A stretch of 64,000 nucleotides of DNA, from positions 62,001 through 126,000 of the forward strand of contig CACABO010000001.1 of assembly GCA_902530745.1 (NCBI GenBank), given 5' to 3'. Position 1 is the stretch's first letter. Each line of letters begins with the position of its first letter. Made by a program: the position numbers and the translations under genes. The stretch is from an uncultured Alphaproteobacteria bacterium. GTDB lineage: Bacteria > Pseudomonadota > Alphaproteobacteria > HIMB59. Below, in pieces: positions 44,558 through 52,548 of the stretch. The notes below the pieces were generated by a model. The model was not told where the DNA came from and did no database searches. It saw only the letters and a program-made list of their open reading frames with translations.

Positions 44558-44731
44558 ATGAATACATTTCCAGGACCTGAAAATAGTTGGGAAGGTGTGG
44601 ACGCTTATTTCACATATGCTAACAGTGAAGGTGCACTGATATTTTGGACCCTTTTTGTTATTGCTCTATGCGTGCTAGTCACTATGGCAACAGCAAGACA
44701 CGAGTCTGATACTGCAAAAAAAACAAAATAA
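44558..44731 (+). CDS. Small single-span membrane protein downstream of amt
   Basis: 57 aa ORF missing from the track. A soluble N-terminus MNTFPGPENSWEGVDAYFTY is followed by one hydrophobic segment (ALIFWTLFVIALCVLVTMAT) and a polar tail HESDTAKKTK. GGAAGGAG lies 6 bases before the ATG and the gene starts 20 bases after amt, ahead of the terminator at 44741, so it is co-transcribed. It may be a small partner of the channel. No known family recognised. Confidence 0.78.
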   Translation: MNTFPGPENSWEGVDAYFTYANSEGALIFWTLFVIALCVLVTMATARHESDTAKKTK

Positions 44732-44740
44732 TGTATAATT

Positions 44741-44766
44741 TAAGGCGGGGAATTATCCCCGCCTTA
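44741..44766 (+). terminator. Rho-independent terminator after the amt unit
   Basis: TAAGGCGGGG and CCCCGCCTTA form a perfect 10-base-pair, GC-rich stem with an AATTAT loop, 9 bases after the small membrane gene stop. The following run is only modestly T-rich (TAATAAAT). Confidence 0.85.
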
Positions 44767-44772
44767 TAATAA

Positions 44773-44943
44773 ATGGATTACAACACTTCAAATCTCTTTT
44801 TTCAAAATCTCATTCAATCAATAGCTGAAAATAAACTAATAGCAGCAGTTATTTGGATTGCATTTATGATTTTTATTTTAAGAAAAATAGCAAAAAAAGA
44901 TAACGAATTGATTTTAAAAAAGAAATTCTCTAGACATAAATAA
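44773..44943 (+). CDS. Possible small single-span membrane protein
   Basis: 56 aa ORF not in the track, starting 6 bases after the terminator stem. One hydrophobic segment (KLIAAVIWIAFMIFILRKIA) sits between a polar N-terminus (MDYNTSNLFFQNLIQSIAEN) and a strongly basic tail (ILKKKFSRHK), a believable membrane topology. There is no good ribosome binding site, because the stem-loop occupies that position. It ends 9 bases before the amidotransferase gene start. Could be real and co-transcribed with the next gene; less sure than the two other small proteins. Confidence 0.5.
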   Translation: MDYNTSNLFFQNLIQSIAENKLIAAVIWIAFMIFILRKIAKKDNELILKKKFSRHK

Positions 44944-44952
44944 ACAGAAAAC

Positions 44953-45693
44953 TTGAATTTACTAATTATCAGTGGCATGGATAAAAACCATGATAATGAA
45001 CATGTTAAATCAAATTCTTCTTATCAATATAGTTTTTTTGAAGAAATTATTAAAAAGCAAAATCCTCTCTCAAATATCTCGGTTTATAAACCTTATATTG
45101 AGGATGTAAATAAATTTAGTTTTGAAGATTACGATGCCTTTTTATGGACCGGAGGTCTTGGTAATATTTATGATGACAATGATCACAATAAAAATCAGTT
45201 GAAGATATTTGATAGAATAGCAACTCTAGAAAGACCAATTTGGGGAAGTTGTTGGGGTCTTCAAGTGGCTGTAACAGCATTTGGAGGAAAAATATCAAGT
45301 TCTATGAGTCCAGAGTTTGGATATTCTGAAAAAATAAAAATTATAAAAAAACATTTTGTTTATAAAAATAAAAAGAATTTATTTACTGCCCCTGGTCATC
45401 ATTACGATAGTTTAGAAACTCTTCCCAAAGACTTTGATATAATTTCTGAGAATAATCATTCTATTCAATCTATATGTCATAAAAAACAAAACATATTTTG
45501 TACTCAATATCATCCAGAACTACCATACAACTATATTGGTAAATTAATGAGTTATTGGAAAAGAAATTATTTAAAGATTATGAGTGAAAGTGAATTTGAA
45601 GCATTATTAAATAAATTACAAAGTTTTGAAAATGAAGATCAATTTAACAGAGAACTTGAATTACTGAATTGGTTAGAAAATATTAAGTTGTGA
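44953..45693 (+). CDS. Class I glutamine amidotransferase (GATase1) protein
   Basis: 246 aa, start TTG at 44953. The catalytic triad of class I amidotransferases is visible: the nucleophile in GSCWGLQVAV (Cys near residue 98) and His/Glu in QYHPELPYN. No synthase domain is attached, so it is a stand-alone amidase or gamma-glutamyl hydrolase, resembling GMP synthase-type GATase proteins. It is on the same strand as, and upstream of, a glutamine-synthetase-like ligase (46016), with only a small convergent membrane gene between. That pairing recalls the PuuA/PuuD scheme, where one makes and the other cleaves a gamma-glutamyl amide. Substrate unknown. Confidence 0.78.
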   Translation: MNLLIISGMDKNHDNEHVKSNSSYQYSFFEEIIKKQNPLSNISVYKPYIEDVNKFSFEDYDAFLWTGGLGNIYDDNDHNKNQLKIFDRIATLERPIWGSCWGLQVAVTAFGGKISSSMSPEFGYSEKIKIIKKHFVYKNKKNLFTAPGHHYDSLETLPKDFDIISENNHSIQSICHKKQNIFCTQYHPELPYNYIGKLMSYWKRNYLKIMSESEFEALLNKLQSFENEDQFNRELELLNWLENIKL

Positions 45694-45939
45694 TTATTTT
45701 TTAGTAGCGATCATAATTAGTGATAAAAAAATCACTGCTAAAAGACCACAAAAAACTGCTGCAAAAAAAATAGTGGATATAATGAACATAAATACTTTTA
45801 TATCTGTAATCTTACTAAAAAAAAGTGGTGTCTGTAAAAACTGATCAACAGTGAGTATAAAAGTTAAAACAAAAAATCCCATCATAAAGCCTCTTTTGTA
45901 AAATTTAATCCATGATTTTTTAAAGTAATCAATATTCAT
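45694..45939 (-). CDS. Small two-span membrane protein, unknown
   Basis: 81 aa from the ATG at 45939; the track's 95 aa version uses a TTG at 45981. After a basic N-terminus (MNIDYFKKSWIKFYKRG) come two hydrophobic segments (MMGFFVLTFILTVDQFL and VFMFIISTIFFAAVFCGLLA, the latter continuing to the end), so two or three membrane helices. It sits alone on the minus strand between two plus-strand genes of the amidotransferase/ligase group. No family recognised. Confidence 0.55.
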   Translation of the reverse strand: MNIDYFKKSWIKFYKRGFMMGFFVLTFILTVDQFLQTPLFFSKITDIKVFMFIISTIFFAAVFCGLLAVIFLSLIMIATKK

Positions 45940-46015
45940 AATTTGAAGTAGTAATTTTATATTATGGTCATATAATTTCAATTCGATAAGATTTAAATTT
46001 TAGGAGGAAACTAAC

Positions 46016-47413
46016 TTGGGTCAATATTTTGAAAATTTTAAAGACGCCTTACCTGATGTAAAAAAAGTTAGAAAAATAAAAAAGGATTTAGAAAAAAAAG
46101 GCGTAAAATACATTTATTCTAATTGGATTGATTTTCTGGGTAGTCCAAAAACTAAGCCTATGCCTATATCTGATTTTGAGGATCTTTGTATGGGTAAAGG
46201 CCCTCAATTTGCTGTTCATTCTGTTTCCTTTGTTCCAGAATTAACTCCAGCAGATAATGATCAAATCCCTGTGCCAGATTTGGATAGTCTTGTTATATGT
46301 CCATGGGATAAAACATGTGCATGGGTTTTTGCAGATTTATATTGGAATGACAAACCTTACGATGTTTGCCCAAGAATGACGTTAAAAAAACAAATAAAGG
46401 AAAGCGCTAAATCTGACTTGAAATTTTTTGTTGGTATCGAACCTGAATTTTTCTTAATGAAGTGGGAGGGCGACAAACCAGTTAAAGCAATTGACAGAGA
46501 TCCTATAAATTTGAGAAGACAAGCTTTTGGGTATGACTCAGAGTACTCAATAGATGGAATGCATTTTTTAAAAGAAATAATAGATATTTTAAATAATGAT
46601 TTGAAATGGGATCTCCATGACGTCGTTGCTGAGGGCGCATATGGCCAGTATGAATTAGATTTCGGTTACACAGATATTTTAGGGATGGCTGATAGATTTG
46701 TATTTTTAAGAGTATTACTCAAGGAAGTTGCAAAAAAATATGGATATTTTGTATCATTTATGCCAAAGACAACTATTAGTGATTGGAGAGCTGGTGCTCA
46801 CATCAATCATAGTGCGGCATCAATTAAAAAGAAAAATAATAACATTTATAAGAATGGGAATAATTTCTCTGATAAAGCCTACAATGCTGTCGCTGGAATT
46901 TTAAAACACGGAGCAGCGATTACAGCTCTAGCGTGTCCAACTGTTAACTCATATAACGGATTTGTTCCTACAGTTGAGGGCCTTGATGGTGGCCGTCATA
47001 CATGGGCTCCTACACACATGACATACGGCAGTAATAATAGATCAGCTATGATAAGACTACCACAAAATAGATATTGTATAGAAAATAGGGCGTCTGATTT
47101 AACACAAAATCCTTATTTAACTTTTTCTTTATTAGCGGCAGCTGTTACAGAGGGTATCGACAAAAAAATGAAGCCCCCAAAACCAACTAATAAAAGTCTT
47201 TATGATTTGACCGAGAAAGAAAAAAAAGAGGTTACTACACTGCCAAGAAATTTATTAGAGGCAGTAGACGCTTTTGCTGCTGATGAATTAACTAAAAAAG
47301 TTTTTTCTGAGGCTATGATAAACAATTTTATTGGATATAAATATGATGAGTGGTCTAGATATCATACAACTACAACTGATTGGGAAATCAAAGAATATCT
47401 GAAGTTATTTTAA
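46016..47413 (+). CDS. Glutamine-synthetase-like gamma-glutamyl ligase, third homologue
   Basis: 465 aa, start TTG at 46016 with AGGAGG 8 bases upstream. Superfamily residues are kept but are more divergent than in GlnT or GmaS: FVGIEPEFFLM, GAYGQYELDFGYTD, FMPKTTISDWRAGAHINHS (the His before the Ser pattern) and NNRSAMIRLP...CIENRASDLTQNPYL. The FDGSS ammonium loop is absent. It probably joins glutamate to an amine, like GmaS or PuuA, but the amine is unknown. Followed with no gap by a MetX-like hydrolase, and preceded by a GATase1 gene. Confidence 0.75.
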   Translation: MGQYFENFKDALPDVKKVRKIKKDLEKKGVKYIYSNWIDFLGSPKTKPMPISDFEDLCMGKGPQFAVHSVSFVPELTPADNDQIPVPDLDSLVICPWDKTCAWVFADLYWNDKPYDVCPRMTLKKQIKESAKSDLKFFVGIEPEFFLMKWEGDKPVKAIDRDPINLRRQAFGYDSEYSIDGMHFLKEIIDILNNDLKWDLHDVVAEGAYGQYELDFGYTDILGMADRFVFLRVLLKEVAKKYGYFVSFMPKTTISDWRAGAHINHSAASIKKKNNNIYKNGNNFSDKAYNAVAGILKHGAAITALACPTVNSYNGFVPTVEGLDGGRHTWAPTHMTYGSNNRSAMIRLPQNRYCIENRASDLTQNPYLTFSLLAAAVTEGIDKKMKPPKPTNKSLYDLTEKEKKEVTTLPRNLLEAVDAFAADELTKKVFSEAMINNFIGYKYDEWSRYHTTTTDWEIKEYLKLF

Positions 47414-48430
47414 TTGATTAGTAAAGAGGAACTACATAAATACCAACTAAATAATTTCAAATTAAAATCAGGCGACATAATAGATTTACAATTAAATTAT
47501 TTAGCATTTGGTAAACTAAATTCTGACAAATCAAATGTAATTTTATTTCCTACTAGGTATGCTGGTACACATCTTGAGCAAGGATATCTGATTGGTAATA
47601 ATTTACCCATAGATCCAGATAAATATTTCATCATTATACCAAATATGTTTTGTAATGGTGTTTCATCCTCACCCAGTAATACAGAAAAACCCTTTAATGG
47701 ACCTAATTTTCCCTTAATAACAATATATGATAACGTGCAAGCACAATACACACTTCTAAAAGAAATATTTAACATAGAAAAAATTAAATTAGTTATAGGT
47801 TGGTCAATGGGAGGACAACAAGCATTTGAGTGGGCGTCATATTTTCCAGACATGGTAGAAAATATGATTTCTATGTGTGGTCATGCTAAAACTACAGAGC
47901 ATACATATGTATTTTTAGAAGGCGTATATGCTGCTTTGACTTCAGATCCAAACTGGAATTCTGGAAATTATGAAAAACAACCTCAAAATGGAAAAACAAC
48001 AATGGCAAGAGTATGGGCTGGATGGGCGCATGGGCAAGACTGGTTTAGGGAAAAAAAATATATCGACGATGGTTACAAAGATGCAAAAGAAGTTTTGGAT
48101 AAACTTTGGAATAGAATTTATTATCGTAAGGATGCAAATGATTTATTAGCGATGATAAGAACTTGGCAAGAGCACGACATTAGCAACAATAATAAATTTA
48201 ATAATCAATTTGATAAAGCTCTTAACTCTATTACTGCGCGATGTATTTTAATGCCAGGTAAAAATGATTTATACTTCCCCCCAGAGGATAATGAAATTGA
48301 ATTGAAGAATATTAAAAATGGTGAATTACGTATCATTCCTTCAAGCTACGGTCACTATGCTGGAGCAGGTAAGTCCAAAGATGATTTAAATTTTGTTAAT
48401 GATGCTATAAAAGAAATATTGGTTACTTAA
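47414..48430 (+). CDS. MetX-like alpha/beta hydrolase
   Basis: 338 aa of the homoserine O-acetyltransferase-like alpha/beta-hydrolase family. Nucleophile elbow GWSMGGQQAFEWA (Ser near residue 139), acid in MPGKNDLYFPPEDN and His in SSYGHYAGAG give a full triad. The N-terminal region VILFPTRYAGTHLEQGY is typical of the family's non-MetX members rather than genuine homoserine acetyltransferases. The start is TTG directly after the stop of the GS-like ligase gene, so translation is coupled. It may act on the same unknown compound. Overlaps the convergent tyrS by 8 bases. Confidence 0.7.
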   Translation: MISKEELHKYQLNNFKLKSGDIIDLQLNYLAFGKLNSDKSNVILFPTRYAGTHLEQGYLIGNNLPIDPDKYFIIIPNMFCNGVSSSPSNTEKPFNGPNFPLITIYDNVQAQYTLLKEIFNIEKIKLVIGWSMGGQQAFEWASYFPDMVENMISMCGHAKTTEHTYVFLEGVYAALTSDPNWNSGNYEKQPQNGKTTMARVWAGWAHGQDWFREKKYIDDGYKDAKEVLDKLWNRIYYRKDANDLLAMIRTWQEHDISNNNKFNNQFDKALNSITARCILMPGKNDLYFPPEDNEIELKNIKNGELRIIPSSYGHYAGAGKSKDDLNFVNDAIKEILVT

Positions 48431-49619
48431 CAATAATTTTAAAATATTTTTTTTTGCCAATCTTGAGTATTTTATTGTTATAAGACTTATCAATCGTGAG
48501 ATTAATATCGTTAATTTGGTCATCGTCAATTTTTATACCACCACCCTCAATTAGCCTTTTTGCTTCAGATTTTGATGAGACCGTACTATTTGATGTTAGT
48601 GTATCTATGAGTTTTGAGTCTATTTTAAAGTTAATTTCATCAATATTATCGAAAGAATTATTTTCAAAAATTGATCTTGCTTTTTCTTCAGCCTCTTGTG
48701 CTGAGCTTTCTGAGTGACAATCTGTTGTAACTAAATATGCTAATTTTTTTTTCGCATTATTGATATCTTCTTTAATTAATATTATTATTTCTTCTTTGTC
48801 TAAGTCACTAAAAATAAGTAATAGTTTTTCCACATCATTATCATCCACATTTCTCCAATACTGATAGAAATCGTAAGAACTGTATTTATTTTGATCTATC
48901 CAGACAGCGCCTTGCTCGGTCTTGCCCATCTTCTTACCTGTAGAGGTAGTTAAAAGAGGTGTAGTCAGACCAAAAGCATCTTTTTTGTTTATTTTTGATA
49001 TAATTTCCATACCTAAAACGATATTACCCCATTGATCCGAGCCGCCAATTTGCAACTCACAATTTTCATGTTTATTTAAATGAAGAAAATCATAACTTTG
49101 GAGTATCATGTAATTAAATTCTAAAAATGATAATGATTGCTCTCTTTTTAGTCTCTCTTTAACACTCTCAAATGTAAGCATACGATTGATTGAAACTTGA
49201 CTTCCCAAATCTCTCAATAACTCTATGTAATTTAATTTATCAAGCCATTGATCATTATTTATAAATTTTATATTTTCTTTGAAATCTCTAAAATAATGTT
49301 CAAATATTCTTTTAAAATTCTCAATATTTTTTTGGATTGTTTCGTAAGTTAAAATTTGTCTTGAGGCATCTTTGCCAGAGGGGTCACCAATTTTTGTTGT
49401 GCCTCCACCTAATAGTACTATAGCCTGATGACCATGTTTGATTAGAGTCTTAATAGCTCTTAATTGAACAAGACTACCGGCATGTAATGCATCAGCAGTA
49501 GCATCAAATCCAATATAAAAAATAATTTTTTTCTTATTGAGTAAATTATTAAGTTCTATTTCATTAGTGCATTGATTGAATAGATTTCTATCTTTAAATA
49601 ACTGTATATAATCTATCAT
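48423..49619 (-). CDS. tyrS: Tyrosyl-tRNA synthetase
   Basis: 398 aa class I synthetase. The HIGH-equivalent lies in FDATADALHAGSLVQLRAI, KIGDPSGKD and the LGGSDQWGNI tyrosine/AMP site (here QIGGSDQWGNIVLG) are clear, and the KMSKS-equivalent is KKMGKTEQGAVW. The C-terminal S4-like RNA-binding domain (SEAKRLIEGGGIKIDD) closes the protein. Divergent from anmK with 33 bases between them. This neighbour pair is common in alphaproteobacteria. Confidence 0.95.
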   Translation of the reverse strand: MIDYIQLFKDRNLFNQCTNEIELNNLLNKKKIIFYIGFDATADALHAGSLVQLRAIKTLIKHGHQAIVLLGGGTTKIGDPSGKDASRQILTYETIQKNIENFKRIFEHYFRDFKENIKFINNDQWLDKLNYIELLRDLGSQVSINRMLTFESVKERLKREQSLSFLEFNYMILQSYDFLHLNKHENCELQIGGSDQWGNIVLGMEIISKINKKDAFGLTTPLLTTSTGKKMGKTEQGAVWIDQNKYSSYDFYQYWRNVDDNDVEKLLLIFSDLDKEEIIILIKEDINNAKKKLAYLVTTDCHSESSAQEAEEKARSIFENNSFDNIDEINFKIDSKLIDTLTSNSTVSSKSEAKRLIEGGGIKIDDDQINDINLTIDKSYNNKILKIGKKKYFKIIVK

Positions 49620-49652
49620 ATATAATAATTAACATAATTTTATAGATATCAA

Positions 49653-50702
49653 ATGGAATATATCGCCCTCGGTTGCATGTCTGGTACTTCTTTAGATGGT
49701 ATTGATTGTAGCTTGGTCAAATCTGATGGAGTTTCATATGTGACTGATATATCAAATGAATTCATTCCATATAGTGATGATCTGCAATTAAAATTACGTA
49801 ATGTAATTTTGAAAGGATACTTAGACGATACCAAAGTTATAAACCAGCTAAATCAAGAATATAAGGATTCTATAAACAATTTTATTAAAAAAAATAATTT
49901 CGAAATAGACTTAATTGCAATGCATGGACAAACAATATATCACGATCAAAAAACAAAAATTTCAATACAACTATTTGATAAGAGTATTAGATTTAACACT
50001 AACTCTCCTGTTATATGCAACTTTAGAAAAAATGATTTGTTAAATGGTGGTAATGGGGCACCAATAATGCCAGAATTCCATCGAGTCTTAGCTAATCAAC
50101 TAGATTTAAAAAAGATTATTTTTGTCAATATAGGAGGTGTTACTAATATAACTGTAATTGATAACCAAAAAATTACTGCTGGTGATAGTTCTTTTGGTAA
50201 TGCCATCGTTAATGATTTAATTTATGAAAAAACTAAAGAAAGATTTGATGTTGATGGTTCATTATCTAATAATGGTCAAAAAATTGATGTTCTATTTAAG
50301 AGAATAATAAGTGACAAGTATTTTTTAGAAAAACTTCCTAAATCTTTAGACAGAAATTATTTTCATAAATATATAGATAATTCTATTAAAGATAAAAATT
50401 TAAATGATTTAATTTATACATTACTTGAAGTTATTCCATTTGCTATTAATTCTTTGATTTCCTCGCAATCAGAATTCAAAATTATTTTAATGGGTGGTGG
50501 AAGAAAAAATCTAACTTTAAAAAAAATTTTCAGTAATTATTTTGATAATATTTCTTTAATTGATGATTTCCAAATAGATGGAGATTTTATAGAATCCCAA
50601 GGAATGGCATTACTTGGTATAAGATATATGCTAAAAAAACAATCTACATATTATGAAACTACAAAAGTTTTAAAAAATATTTACTTAGGTGAAAAGTGTT
50701 AG
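49653..50702 (+). CDS. anmK: Anhydro-N-acetylmuramic acid kinase AnmK
   Basis: 349 aa sugar kinase of peptidoglycan recycling that cleaves and phosphorylates 1,6-anhydroMurNAc. The ATP-binding start ALGCMSGTSLDGIDCSLV is diagnostic; AMHGQTIYH, NGGNGAPIMPEFH, NIGGVTNIT and the C-terminal LMGGGRKN follow in order. The usual FDTGPGN is GDSSFGN here. The stop overlaps the convergent hydrolase gene by 4 bases. Confidence 0.93.
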   Translation: MEYIALGCMSGTSLDGIDCSLVKSDGVSYVTDISNEFIPYSDDLQLKLRNVILKGYLDDTKVINQLNQEYKDSINNFIKKNNFEIDLIAMHGQTIYHDQKTKISIQLFDKSIRFNTNSPVICNFRKNDLLNGGNGAPIMPEFHRVLANQLDLKKIIFVNIGGVTNITVIDNQKITAGDSSFGNAIVNDLIYEKTKERFDVDGSLSNNGQKIDVLFKRIISDKYFLEKLPKSLDRNYFHKYIDNSIKDKNLNDLIYTLLEVIPFAINSLISSQSEFKIILMGGGRKNLTLKKIFSNYFDNISLIDDFQIDGDFIESQGMALLGIRYMLKKQSTYYETTKVLKNIYLGEKC

Positions 50703-51337
50703 CTTTTGTGCTTTTGAATATACTTATTTAAAGTATTCATAAGAGGATCTAGCTTTCCCTCAAATAAGTGATTTGATTTTGAGATAGTTTCCATTGAAAC
50801 TTCTGCATTTTTTTGTTTTTTAAATGTTTCAAAAAATTCTTTTAAGTTATCTCTTTTTACTATTTCATCTTGTTCAGCTCTAACTATCAATGTTTTTATA
50901 GGACAGGGTGATAAAAAATTAAAATCGTACAAATTTACAGGTGGGGCTATTAAAATTAATCCATCTACTTCTGGTCTTCTCATTAGAGTTTGAAATCCAA
51001 TCCAAGCACCAAAGGAGAATCCTACAATCCAACACGACCTAAAATCCTCATTTTTTTTTTGGAGCCAATCTAAAGAGACACTCGCATCATTTAGCTCTCC
51101 CTCTCCCTCAGTGAAGGCACCATCACTCTTGCCAACACCACGAAAATTTATTCTTAAAGTTGAAAAACCAGCATCTTTCATCACTTTAAATGCAGCATAA
51201 TTAACTTTAGTGTCCATAGTTCCACCATGTTTAGGATTAGGATGGAGAATTATAGCTATATTTGGTTTTTCTTGCTCACTAGGTGAGTATTTGGCTTGAA
51301 GTTTACCTTCGCCACCTTGTATAAATACTTCTGGCAT
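50699..51337 (-). CDS. Alpha/beta hydrolase of the suf-locus type
   Basis: 212 aa from the ATG at 51337, giving the family-typical N-terminus MPEVFIQGGEGKLQAKYSP; the track start at 51355 adds six residues and neither has a clear ribosome site. Triad: Ser in GFSFGAWIGF, Asp in RAEQDEIV and His in SKSNHLFEG, with HPNPKHGGTMDTKV near the N-terminus. Small serine hydrolases of this kind are often found between anmK/tyrS and the suf operon in alphaproteobacteria (from memory). Substrate unknown. Confidence 0.8.
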   Translation of the reverse strand: MPEVFIQGGEGKLQAKYSPSEQEKPNIAIILHPNPKHGGTMDTKVNYAAFKVMKDAGFSTLRINFRGVGKSDGAFTEGEGELNDASVSLDWLQKKNEDFRSCWIVGFSFGAWIGFQTLMRRPEVDGLILIAPPVNLYDFNFLSPCPIKTLIVRAEQDEIVKRDNLKEFFETFKKQKNAEVSMETISKSNHLFEGKLDPLMNTLNKYIQKHKS

Positions 51338-51387
51338 AATTAAAGAAGAGATCATAGATTACTTTTGATAAAAAAAGCAAGTTATAA

Positions 51388-52488
51388 ATGAATTCATTAG
51401 GTTTTAATAAAGATCCATCAAGCACAACAGTGGTGGTTGCTATGTCTGGTGGAGTGGATAGTTCTGTCACAGCTGGTCTATTAAAAAAAGAGGGATACAA
51501 TGTTATAGGTATAACTCTTCAGCTCTATACTTCTAATAACTCTGCAAAAAAAGGTTCTTGTTGTTCAGGTCTTGATATTTATGACGCTAGAAGAGTTGCC
51601 CAAAAATTAGATATACCCCACTATGTATTTAATTATGAAAAAACATTTAAATCAGATGTAATCGATTACTTTATCAACGCTTACGAAAATGGTGAGACAC
51701 CCATACCTTGTGTTAAGTGTAATGAGACTGTTAAGTTTAGAGATTTAATGAACTTTGCAAAAAAATTAGAGGCAGATTGTATGGCAACAGGTCATTACAT
51801 TAGAAGAAAAGGTAATATTAAAGATGCACATATGTATAGGGCTGAGGATAAATCGAAGGATCAAAGTTATTTTTTATTTGCAACAACACAGGATCAGTTA
51901 GATTACCTAAGATTTCCACTTGGTGAGATATCTAAAGCAGAAACTAGAAAAATAGCAGAGGATCTTGGTCTTATCGTTTATGACAAGAAGGATAGTCAAG
52001 ATATATGTTTCATTCCAGATGGAGATTATAAAAAATTTATTAAGTCAAATAAGAAGAAAGGTGAAATACTCGACCTTTCAGGTAATGTTTTATCTTTTCA
52101 TGACGGTATTCAAAATTTTACAGTTGGTCAAAGAAGAGGCTTAGGTATAGCAAATGAAGACCCACTTTATGTTGTTGATATTATTAAAGATAAAAACCAA
52201 ATAATTGTTGGTGATAAGAAAGATTTGTTAGGTAAATCCCTTTTATTAGGTGATTTGAATTTTATTATGCCAGAGTACGACCTTTCCAAAAAAACTGTTG
52301 AAATCCCTTGTAGTGCAAAAATTAGATCTTTATCTGAGCCAAAAAAGGGAAAACTTATTAAACAATCTACTTCCTACTCTTTTGAGTTTGATGAACCCGC
52401 AGAGGCAATTACCAAAGGTCAAGCTTGTGTTTTGTATGATAATGATAGGGTTTTAGGTGGTGGGATTATTAAACAGAAACTGAACTAA
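51388..52488 (+). CDS. mnmA: tRNA-specific 2-thiouridylase MnmA
   Basis: 366 aa enzyme that thiolates U34 of certain tRNAs. PP-loop AMSGGVDSSVTAGLL at about residue 14-28, catalytic Cys in PIPCVKCNETVKF and the second in SQDICFIPDG, then the C-terminal beta-barrel with FTVGQRRGLGI. ATG at 51388. It lies just upstream of the suf operon, 60 bases away on the same strand, and the two may share regulation because MnmA needs sulfur from a desulfurase. Confidence 0.95.
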   Translation: MNSLGFNKDPSSTTVVVAMSGGVDSSVTAGLLKKEGYNVIGITLQLYTSNNSAKKGSCCSGLDIYDARRVAQKLDIPHYVFNYEKTFKSDVIDYFINAYENGETPIPCVKCNETVKFRDLMNFAKKLEADCMATGHYIRRKGNIKDAHMYRAEDKSKDQSYFLFATTQDQLDYLRFPLGEISKAETRKIAEDLGLIVYDKKDSQDICFIPDGDYKKFIKSNKKKGEILDLSGNVLSFHDGIQNFTVGQRRGLGIANEDPLYVVDIIKDKNQIIVGDKKDLLGKSLLLGDLNFIMPEYDLSKKTVEIPCSAKIRSLSEPKKGKLIKQSTSYSFEFDEPAEAITKGQACVLYDNDRVLGGGIIKQKLN

Positions 52489-52548
52489 TTAGGGTATTTA
52501 CTCGTATTTTCTTGTAAAAATCCTTATTTATCATATATATCGAGACCT

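Noticed and set aside
47414-48430. Homoserine O-acetyltransferase (metX) for methionine synthesis
   Set aside because: The fold and triad match, but the N-terminal region and coupling to a gamma-glutamyl ligase do not fit a methionine gene, so no symbol is given.
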